From NCBI GenBank assembly GCA_019828565.1, contig JAHDYR010000001.1, positions 248,001 through 312,000 on the forward strand: DNA of 64,000 bases, read 5' to 3'. The position numbers and the translations under genes were made by a program. Source of the DNA: Carpediemonas membranifera. Its lineage: Eukaryota; Fornicata. The notes under the pieces were generated by a model, which made no database searches, had not been told where the DNA came from, and worked only from the letters and a program-made list of their open reading frames with translations. Positions 48,549-55,984 of the stretch are shown piece by piece; the first letter of the stretch is position 1, and every line of letters starts with the position of its first letter.

Positions 48549-49090
48549 GCGGTGGCCGGCTGCGCACCATATCGTCCCCACAAGCTCGTCTCGCGCGAGT
48601 CAGTTGTAAATGTAAAAATATATATGAATATAAACGGTTTTATGTAAAGTTTCGAGACTGCAAGTTCAATCCCACAGTTGAAGCGCTGCTTAAAGCCCTC
48701 CAGAGGGTAACTGTGTGGTTGTTCGCACGAAGGCGTCTTTGACGGCCCGTTTCTGCGCTTTGCACATCGACAGAGTCGCGTCATCCCGAGATGCTCGATT
48801 AATATCAACGACACCGACACATTTGATGACTTCAGAGATTGCTCGGGGAGATTTATCGGGAGATGGTGGGCAGCCGCGCCACAGGTGACCCCAGGTCTCC
48901 CCCGGACCCGGGTGTGCGCGGCAACCCAACCCTCACCAAAAAAGAAGCGCTGAAACGCCCCGACGGCAGGGGATTCTGATGACTTGATCCTCTGGGATAA
49001 ATCTGCGCGAGAATTCTTCGCCAGTCAAATCCTCGACTGTCGGGCGACTCTGTGTCGAAGTTGGGGACATCTTTGCAACTGCTCCGTAGC
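48549..49090. other. Intergenic, 542 bp
   Basis: I see no gene. An A/T-rich patch (about 48603-48650) follows the decarboxylase fragment. GACTGTCGGGCGACTC at about 49036-49051 is a relative of the CGACTGTGG element, and TTTGCAACTGC precedes the start of the next gene by about 20 bp. Confidence 0.4.
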
Positions 49091-50380
49091 ATGACAATTT
49101 GGCGCTTCATCGTGCTGGTAATGGCACTAATCGCTGTAGCTATGTGCTACCGTTCTGGCCAAGTGGTTTTCGATAACCCCAACATTGCCATCTACGACGA
49201 CAGTCAGTATTCCTACTTCATAACCCTCTGCGACAGCACATATGGTCTCTTCATGTACATATCTGGTATTGTGCGTGATACTGTCACCAATAGGATCATC
49301 TTTTCGGATTACGTTCTTTATCGTGATGAGATTCCCAACAACTCGACCATCATGGTTTCTCCATATGTCTCTATGGAGATGCCCGACGACTACGACGACC
49401 CCCCTTTCTACCCTGACCTCACCGGCACATATCCTCATGGTAATCACTGTTTTGATCGGACATTTGCCGGATTTGATTGGATTCGCCGCAGCGAGAACGA
49501 GATTTGGCAACTCGTGGATATCAAAAATCTACTCACGTCTTTTTTTATCGAGGACAGGCCCGGCACCTGGCCCATGTACGCTGAAGATGACCGATTGTTC
49601 ATCTTCACCCAGCGGGAGATGCTTGTGTATGATGTTAGACTTTTTTCTTTCAACACTATCCGGAACGTATCCCTGGTTGCACCTCCGCTGCAAGTCCTCC
49701 CGACGTTCGACAAGGTGCTGCCGTACTTCAAGAACGACATCTCCATCATCGCTGTGGGCGAGGACGATGAAGGGAACACCTGGATCGCCAGCTTCGACAC
49801 CGATTGCACAGAGTTTGTCGGTCTGGCCAAGACCAGTAGTTTTGGCGATGTATGGTCTCGGTATAGCTTCCGTTCCAGACTCACCGCGTCAAAATTCACT
49901 GACGACGGCGTGACGTACGGCTTCATCGACTTTACCGACTTCGGGTGGGCTTTCAGCACACAACATACGATCAACGACCCCGACAAGCGTGTTGTCTCGG
50001 TCATTGTCGCAGACGACACTGATAATGATGTGGCTGCGGTCACATACACCTACGGCCAGGGCACCGGGGCCGACCAGCAGATTGTCTCAGAATCCTTCCT
50101 CGCTGATAGCGACCTCAACAAGATCGACGGCACAGAGTCCATCTTCAGCTACGCCGTCGCCGACTATCCCTGCGTGGCCACGGGAGAATGCTGGACCACA
50201 CGCTTCCAGGTCGAGAAGGGCAGCTATATGATCAACAACAAGACGCTGACAACCACAGACAATGTCACTTCGTCCAAGACCATCGTCACGTGGCAGTTCG
50301 ACGACGTGTTGGAGTCGGGTGCCGTGTGGGTACGCATCGGCATCCTCGCCGTCGTGCTCGCGCTGGCGGTCGTGGCGTAA
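49091..50380 (+). CDS. Type I-like surface or secretory membrane protein, unknown
   Basis: The 429-residue protein starts with a hydrophobic signal segment (IWRFIVLVMALIAVAMC, about 3-19) and ends with one transmembrane span (VWVRIGILAVVLALAVVA) right at the C-terminus. Between them is a beta-rich lumenal or extracellular domain with several N-glycosylation sequons (NNST, NVSL, NVTS, NNKT) and few cysteines. I do not recognise the fold. A beta-propeller is possible. The ATG at 49052 is open in frame, but 49091 places the signal peptide at the N-terminus. Confidence 0.65.
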   Translation: MTIWRFIVLVMALIAVAMCYRSGQVVFDNPNIAIYDDSQYSYFITLCDSTYGLFMYISGIVRDTVTNRIIFSDYVLYRDEIPNNSTIMVSPYVSMEMPDDYDDPPFYPDLTGTYPHGNHCFDRTFAGFDWIRRSENEIWQLVDIKNLLTSFFIEDRPGTWPMYAEDDRLFIFTQREMLVYDVRLFSFNTIRNVSLVAPPLQVLPTFDKVLPYFKNDISIIAVGEDDEGNTWIASFDTDCTEFVGLAKTSSFGDVWSRYSFRSRLTASKFTDDGVTYGFIDFTDFGWAFSTQHTINDPDKRVVSVIVADDTDNDVAAVTYTYGQGTGADQQIVSESFLADSDLNKIDGTESIFSYAVADYPCVATGECWTTRFQVEKGSYMINNKTLTTTDNVTSSKTIVTWQFDDVLESGAVWVRIGILAVVLALAVVA

Positions 50381-50466
50381 TGATTGTGTCAGTCAGCTTG
50401 TAGACGCCAAACCCGTGTTGCAGAGTCAACCGCGACTCGACATTGCTTCGCGAAACTTTACTGATG

Positions 50467-51009
50467 CTAGCTTGCCAACTTTCGGCCGAGCACGCCGATT
50501 GCCGCCCCGAGTTTCGCCCCCAAATCACCAGGGAAGAGGCTGAATGGATTGGCCACCCCAAACAGCCCTCGACCAGTCGCCCCTAAATTGCACTCGACGA
50601 CGAGAATGGCGACCAGTCTATCGCTCAAGTCACAAACAGGTCGACCCTGGAAGGCTCCGTGACACCTTGACAATGTGGCAAGCAGCGCAACGATGTCATC
50701 CGGTATCCCTCCGGATTTCCGGATTGTGACGAAGTACCGCTCGAGGAGCTGCGAAGCAGACTCTGCGAGGGGCGGGAGGGCCTTGATTCGACTCATGCTG
50801 GAGCGGAGCTTTTCAAAGAGATCGTCGAACGAATCCCAGTCGGCCTGACAGTCGGCAAGGTCGGCCGGCTCAAGATTCTCCGGATGCTCCAGATTCAGCG
50901 CGATCCCGCGAATGAGGTCGACCCTGGCGAGCTCAGCGGAGGTCGATTTGTGGCTTGTCCCTCCCCGTTTCCTGATAACCCTAAACTGCGCATCATGACT
51001 CGTGTTCAA
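50467..51009 (-). CDS. Hypothetical protein with an MCM-lid-like C-terminus
   Basis: The 180-residue protein is unknown. Residues about 80-140 (LAESASQLLERYFVTIRKSGG, then DDIVALLATLSRCHGAFQGRPVCDLSDRLVAIL) resemble the helical lid of MCM helicases, where Y-Y-V-x-L-R is followed by R-Q-L-E-A-L-x-R-L-S-E-A and V-x-x-x-D-V-x-x-A. No Walker A, Walker B or arginine finger is present, so it is not a helicase. The sequence GCGCAGTTTAG lies inside the first 30 bp of the frame, so the true start is uncertain. Confidence 0.45.
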   Translation of the reverse strand: MNTSHDAQFRVIRKRGGTSHKSTSAELARVDLIRGIALNLEHPENLEPADLADCQADWDSFDDLFEKLRSSMSRIKALPPLAESASQLLERYFVTIRKSGGIPDDIVALLATLSRCHGAFQGRPVCDLSDRLVAILVVECNLGATGRGLFGVANPFSLFPGDLGAKLGAAIGVLGRKLAS

Positions 51010-51235
51010 GTCAGAAACTCGGATACAAAGGGTAATAGATACAAGGTCTACTTCTTCATTAAACTGGAAACTCCACTACTGGCTGTCGCCCATCTTAGCC
51101 AACGAAGGCTTTGAGATGTCTTATTTGACTCGTGAGAACTTGACAGACGCACCCAGCGTCTGATTTAAGCAGAGTGTGGACGGAATGAGAGGCGTGGGAG
51201 GAATTGCGTTGGCCGGTACTTTTGTTGTTGCGCAG

Positions 51236-51285
51236 TATAAACGTTCATCCACGGCACTGTGGATTTTCGCAATGCGGCTAAAGTG
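51236..51285 (+). promoter_or_regulatory. GCGCAGTATAAAC box plus TAAAGTGC element
   Basis: TTGCGCAGTATAAACG (box at 51236-51242) is followed 42 bp later by CTAAAGTGCAAA (51278-51285). GCACTGTGGATTTTCGC, a near match to CGACTGTGG, lies between them. The box is the same 13-mer found in the dispersed repeat, but the flanks here are unrelated. Confidence 0.55.
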
Positions 51286-51334
51286 CAAATTTGGGGAAAA
51301 CCCTGTATCCCGGAATAGAGGCAAGGATCAAGGT

Positions 51335-51907
51335 ATGCGCCGGCAATTTGAGCAATTAGTGCTCACTGTCGATGATTTCTCTGGTGCCATTGCCTGTATT
51401 GTGCATATGATCTGCTTTAATCGTATTCTTGCTGACACTGCACCACAGGAGGCTATGTTCCATCGATTGTCCTTTCCTCTGTGTCCTACTATCTACAAAG
51501 AGCTGGACAATTCTCTTTCAAAGGTGATTTCGCTACTAAAGCCAGAGTCGACAGGATCGATCAACGTCGAGATCAAGCGGCTAGTTGACCGCGGCCTGAT
51601 CCCCAAATTCCTCAAACAGAGCGATAAGGACCTCCTAGACGGGTGGAAGATCCCTTTCCGCATCATTGAAAGCAACACTACCCAGCACTACGAGCCCGAG
51701 CGACAGATTCGCCAGTGCTGCAAGGTCATCCTGCAAGTTGCCGACTCAGACATCTATTTGAGCGAAGAATACGTCAAGCCGACCCATCTCACAGTCGAAG
51801 CGACTCTATACGGTGTTAGGGCGGCGGGCCTTTGGGGCGGGGGCAATGGGAAGGAAGTGGGGCTACTGTCGGCCAGGTTTAGGGACGGGGCTGTCGAGAG
51901 TGGATGA
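51335..51907 (+). CDS. ATG101: ATG101-like autophagy initiation protein
   Basis: The 190-residue protein resembles the ATG101 HORMA fold: QLVLTVDDFSGAIACIVHMICFNRILA, then LDNSLSKVISLLKPESTGSINVEIKR and DLLDGWKIPFRIIES. These parallel [40 protein letters not shown] and WEVWTVKVHVV of ATG101. The last 50 residues diverge. ATG101 pairs with ATG13 in the ATG1/ULK kinase complex. The frame is open from 51176, but the promoter elements at 51236-51285 lie inside that extension, so I start at 51335. Confidence 0.5.
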   Translation: MRRQFEQLVLTVDDFSGAIACIVHMICFNRILADTAPQEAMFHRLSFPLCPTIYKELDNSLSKVISLLKPESTGSINVEIKRLVDRGLIPKFLKQSDKDLLDGWKIPFRIIESNTTQHYEPERQIRQCCKVILQVADSDIYLSEEYVKPTHLTVEATLYGVRAAGLWGGGNGKEVGLLSARFRDGAVESG

Positions 51908-52551
51908 AGCTGCGGGTAGTAGGTTTATGGTAGACTGGACTGTGCATGTTTAAACAGTTTCTTTCGGTTGATTGGAAAGAGCAGTGCGAGACATGGCCTC
52001 GCCGGCTTGTTTTTGGTCTGCTCGCGGTGTGTTGGAGAACGTCATGCTTGTTTATTGTGTGAATGGCCAGCAATTGACAAATTGTTGAGTCATCTGAGTC
52101 GTCTCTTCCTCTTTGACGTCGGTAGGAGTTAGCGCGTTAGCGCGGACTTGTTCCGGTGTTTTTTACTGTTCGATCCTCATCAGACGCTAGCTGTCAGTTT
52201 TGGTGAGATTGCATTCAATGTCATCGCGCAGGATAGCCCGTCGGTCGGTTGAGCGCTCGAACTGTTGGGCCGGCCGGATCCCCATGTCATGACTCGCCCT
52301 AATCAGTGGCTGCAGCTGATATTCCGTCACCATTCTCTCCCATTTTCTCGCAACGTCGGAATCGAGGATCGCCGGCCTGATTCCGAGCGCGTCCCCAGTC
52401 CGGCAACCCCCCGCAAACACCCAGGGGCTCGGACGGGTCGAGACTGAATTGATGACGCGCAGGCGGTTTTGAGATTGAGATGGATCAGGCGATCTGCTCA
52501 AATCTCAGGTGCTGAGACGGTGCATCTTAAGCTCACAATACTGAAACGGAC
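51908..52551. other. Intergenic, 644 bp
   Basis: No gene is supportable. GAGTCATCTGAGTCGTCTC at about 52086-52104 and other GACTC-type cores may belong to the cathepsin promoter. No TAAANTGC element is near the cathepsin start. A structured RNA cannot be excluded by eye. Confidence 0.35.
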
Positions 52552-53472
52552 ATGAAGTTCATCATCGCCTTGGCTGTTATTGCCCTCGCTTTCGCCCAGC
52601 TCACAGAACGTGAAGCTGAGATGATCCGCCAAACTAGCCCTTCCTTCCAGGTTTGTGGCCGCACGCCATTCCTCACATAGGTCGGCATCCACGAGAAGTT
52701 CGTCGGCAAGACCGATTGGGAGCTCTCCCGCATGGTCATGCGCACCATCCCCGCCCGCCGCCCCCGCATGTTCGCCGAGTCCACCTTCGAGCTCGACTAC
52801 ACTCTTCCCGAGTCCTTCGATTCCCGCGACAAGTGGGGTGCTTCCTGCCCCACCGTCAAGGAGATCCGTAACCAGGCCCAGTGCGGCTCCTGCTGGGCCT
52901 TCGGCGCCGCTGAGTCCTCCTCCGACCGCTACTGCATCGCCAAGGGCGAGTCCGTGAAGTTCTCCGCTCAGTGGCTTGTTTCCTGCGACCACACCGACCA
53001 CGGCTGCAACGGCGGTGCCATGTACAACGTCTGGAACTACATTAAGAACTACGGCATCGTCCCCAACTCCTGCCTTTCCTACAAGTCCGCCCAGGGAGAC
53101 GTGCCCGCCTGCCCCTCCACCTGCGAGGACGGCTCCGCCCCCCAGAAGTACTACGCTACCTCCTTCAAGCAGCTCAACTCCGTTGAGGAGATCCAGGACG
53201 AGATCTACAACTACGGCCCCATCGAGGCTGCTTTCATCGTCTATCGCGATTTCTACTACTACACCTCCGGTGTCTACCACCACACCTCCGGCCAGGAGAT
53301 GGGCGGCCACGCCATCAAGATCATCGGCTGGGGCGTTGAGGACAACACTCCCTACTGGACTGTCGCCAACTCCTGGGGCTATGACTGGGGTATCGGTGGC
53401 ACCTTCAAGATCAAGCGTGGTGTTGATGAGTGCGGCATCGAGAGCCTCGGCCCCATGGCTGGCCACTTCTAA
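52552..53472 (+). CDS. Cathepsin B-like cysteine protease without occluding loop
   Basis: Two exons (52552-52650 and 52681-53472) joined over a 30-nt intron give 296 residues: signal peptide (MKFIIALAVIALAFA), short propeptide and a papain-fold enzyme. The active-site residues are visible: Gln-Cys in NQAQCGSCWAFG, His in GGHAIKIIGWG and Asn in NSWGYDWG. The order of CNGG and other motifs is cathepsin B-like, but the His-His occluding loop between them is absent, as in the Giardia enzymes. Such proteases act as endopeptidases in lysosome-like compartments or are secreted. Codon use is strongly C-ending, fitting high expression. Confidence 0.93.
52651..52680 (+). other. 30-nt intron in the cathepsin B-like gene
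   Basis: The donor is GTTTGT and the 3' end is CATTCCTCACATAG. Reading through gives an immediate stop. It separates signal peptide/propeptide from the rest. Confidence 0.9.
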
Positions 53473-53790
53473 GCTTGTAAACTGAATGCCATCATTTTTT
53501 GCAACTTCTTCTCTGCTGGCTGCAATCCCCCCCAGTAAGGTCTACTATCCCGCCAACATTGTTGTGAGTTATCGTCGATACATTTATGAGTAGGCTCGCA
53601 TAAAGGGCGGTTGAGTGGGGCTTTGCAGTTAATCAAGTGTCTGTGCGGCAGAGGAGCTGGGAAGTTACTGACCTAGCAAAAGAAGCTCAGCCAGGTAGAG
53701 CTGACGCATCCAATCTTTGATTCTTACGAGATTATCTGAGATTGAGATTACACAACATAGCCGAGATCGAGATTTGGGGGGAACGATCAC
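53473..53790. other. Intergenic, 318 bp
   Basis: This is the 3' flank of the protease and the upstream region of the next gene. I see no gene. The sequence AGATTACACAACATAG near 53746 resembles an intron acceptor but has no matching donor at the usual distance. Confidence 0.35.
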
Positions 53791-54417
53791 ATGCTTGGGA
53801 AACTATCGCTTGTTCTTGCTCTTGTGGCTCTTGTTAGCTGCAGCTGCAGCACGGATGGTATTTCCATATCTGTGGCCTACGGTACCAACCACGACACAAT
53901 CAACGTGGACTACAACATCATGTCTGCATGCTGGGCCGCTCATACTGGCCCGAACAACATAACATACATCGCTAGTGATCCAGAAGATAATTATCCCGAT
54001 GTCAATCTCACACGAAGCCTATACTCGAGCGAACAAGATTTCCCGACGGGATCCGCTTCCATCGACGTTTCAATCTTCGAGTCATACTACTCCTATGAGA
54101 ACAAGCGGCAGGTCTGCATAGCCATCGGAACAGACCTCGGTGGCTGCAGCAGAACGATGGCTCTTGGAATTCCATTGGATTCGAACAACGTCGATGACGG
54201 CGATGAGTTGCTCTATGGCATCGCGTTCATGTTCATCCTCTTGGTACTCTGCACCATAACGGCTGTACCGTGCTTTGTTGTGTGTGTCGCGTCACTTATA
54301 GTCTCCCTCGTCGTCGGTATAGTCTATGTGATGACTCGTGGGATTGGATCAAATGTAGACGAGGCACGTCGGCCGGTGCTCGGCCAGGGGGCGTATGGCC
54401 AGATTCAGAGAATGTAA
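53791..54417 (+). CDS. Secretory-pathway single-span membrane protein, unknown
   Basis: The 208-residue protein has a signal peptide (LSLVLALVALVSCSC), a lumenal domain of about 120 residues with sequons (NNIT, NLTR) and a few cysteines, and a long hydrophobic segment (IAFMFILLVLCTITAVPCFVVCVASLIVSLVVGIVYVM across two pieces). A short tail (GQGAYGQIQRM) follows. The hydrophobic stretch is long enough for two spans. I do not recognise the family. Confidence 0.65.
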   Translation: MLGKLSLVLALVALVSCSCSTDGISISVAYGTNHDTINVDYNIMSACWAAHTGPNNITYIASDPEDNYPDVNLTRSLYSSEQDFPTGSASIDVSIFESYYSYENKRQVCIAIGTDLGGCSRTMALGIPLDSNNVDDGDELLYGIAFMFILLVLCTITAVPCFVVCVASLIVSLVVGIVYVMTRGIGSNVDEARRPVLGQGAYGQIQRM

Positions 54418-54564
54418 ATGTTTTTTTGTCTTTTGTAGCAGAGTGAAGCACAATATCGGGCAGCACCTTTGTCGAGCTAGCTCAACTGTTCTCTCGCAGT
54501 CAGCCACCCCGCTCAAATAAACCCACTAACTCAGAGCATCAACTCCCTTAAATACAAGATTTAA

Positions 54565-55668
54565 TCACACAGCATCGAGATGAGGATCAATCACACCCTG
54601 GAACTGGAGGCGACACTCAAGCTCCTTGGCGGTAGTCTCGTCCGTCGTAGGCACCTCGAGCTTGTAGTATGTGCCGTCGCTTGAGACGATGACGAGGTTT
54701 GCTCCGTTATGGGTAAACGCGCAAACCGCGGAACGGTCCTTGATGCGGTATGAAGCAATCGACTTTGTGTCACTTACAAGCTTAACACCGTTGGAGAGGG
54801 GCTTGAAGAGCGTGCTCTTGCCGCCTTTGGCCCTCGTACCGCTCGCTTCAGCAGCCTCAACGCCAAGCTGGAAAATGTGGACGGTGCCCTTGTCTGACGT
54901 GGTTGCCAGCATATCCTTCATCGGAGAGAAGGCCAGGGAGCCGATAGCAGCGCCGAACGCGCCTCTCCGGAGCTCCTGGAGGTGGTGTGTCGTCTGTGTG
55001 TCGAAAACGCGGATCAGGGTGCCCTTAGCGGAAGCCGAGGCCACAAGGGTGCCGTCGGGGGAGATAGCGAGGGCGGCGAGGTCGTGGTTATGGGCGTGGA
55101 TGTGCACGGTGGAAGAAGTGGAGCCCTCGCCTTGCTCGACGCGAATCTGGCCGGGTTCGGCACCGGGGCAGGCGATAACGGAGGGCATGGTCGCGGGACA
55201 TACGGCGATCAGGCCACGGGGGTTAGAAGTGGTCTCGATTTGTTCGGTGAGACGCAGGTCGGCGAAATCGTAAAAATGAACCTTCTTCTCGAGCACGACG
55301 ATGACACGGTCGCGGCGAAGCTTCACAGCGAGGACGTCGGAGTGGAAGGTCAGGTCGCCGAGGCATTTGTTCTGGTGATCATCCCAAATGATTACTCTGT
55401 TGCGGGGCCACTTGGGGTTGTCTCCGCCGCCCACAAGAGCGAGGATGTTACACCGGAAAAGCATCTCTACTATACCAATACCACCACCACTACCGAAAGC
55501 TGAATAAGGAGAGCGTTTGGAGCACATACAGCGCTTAAAAGTTTCTTTGAAAGGATCTGTGTTGTAAATGGCAAACCCGGACTGTGTCCCGCAAGATATA
55601 CACCCTGCATCTTGGTTAAAGCCAACGTAAAGGAACTGCGAGTCCTTAATTCTCGTCAAACTGTTCAT
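54565..55668 (-). CDS. WDR45B: PROPPIN of the WIPI3/WIPI4 (Hsv2) type
   Basis: The 367-residue seven-bladed propeller follows WIPI3 closely: FLYVGFNQDAGCISCGTQSGFAIYNTDP, VEMLFRCNILALVGGG, NRVIIWDDHQNKCLGDL, VLAVKLRRDRVIVVLE, SAKGTLIRVFDT and the phosphoinositide-binding motif in LQELRRG (LRRG, as in WIPI3/4, instead of FRRG). TSDKGTVHIFQL follows. PROPPINs bind PI3P/PI(3,5)P2 on autophagic and endosomal membranes. About 12 residues (CMCSKRSPYSAF) are inserted before blade 2. Confidence 0.95.
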   Translation of the reverse strand: MNSLTRIKDSQFLYVGFNQDAGCISCGTQSGFAIYNTDPFKETFKRCMCSKRSPYSAFGSGGGIGIVEMLFRCNILALVGGGDNPKWPRNRVIIWDDHQNKCLGDLTFHSDVLAVKLRRDRVIVVLEKKVHFYDFADLRLTEQIETTSNPRGLIAVCPATMPSVIACPGAEPGQIRVEQGEGSTSSTVHIHAHNHDLAALAISPDGTLVASASAKGTLIRVFDTQTTHHLQELRRGAFGAAIGSLAFSPMKDMLATTSDKGTVHIFQLGVEAAEASGTRAKGGKSTLFKPLSNGVKLVSDTKSIASYRIKDRSAVCAFTHNGANLVIVSSDGTYYKLEVPTTDETTAKELECRLQFQGVIDPHLDAV

Positions 55669-55984
55669 TGTGTTGCCTTGACCTTTTCTGACAATTCGTG
55701 CAAAATGAGTTGGATGCTTCTCTCGCCGTCAAGATTGAAGAATAGTGGTGCAAAGCCAGATGTCCGGCGGGCACAAGCCTTGGAGGAAATGCATGGCGCA
55801 GCTTGTCTGAAATTTGTTGACCAGGCAAGACTGGAGAAGCCTGATGGATACTCCAGACCATGGTGCATGTGGACGCCGCCGGCGAGACTGGAAGCACAAT
55901 GCTGCAGAATGAGGCCAGCTGACGACTTACATGTCGCCATGTATACCATAAACGAAATGACCACGACAACAAAAGCAGACGAGA
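55669..55984. other. Divergent intergenic region, 316 bp
   Basis: This region lies between WIPI3 (minus) and the COG1-like gene (plus). It is open in several frames without recognisable similarity. No exact TAAANTGC or CGACTGTGG was seen; GTGCAAAATGAG at about 55693 is the closest. Confidence 0.35.

Noticed and set aside
48663-48673. AGTTCAATCCC resembling a tRNA B box
   Set aside because: The flanking bases do not form the T-arm stem, and no A box or acceptor stem is visible at the right distance.
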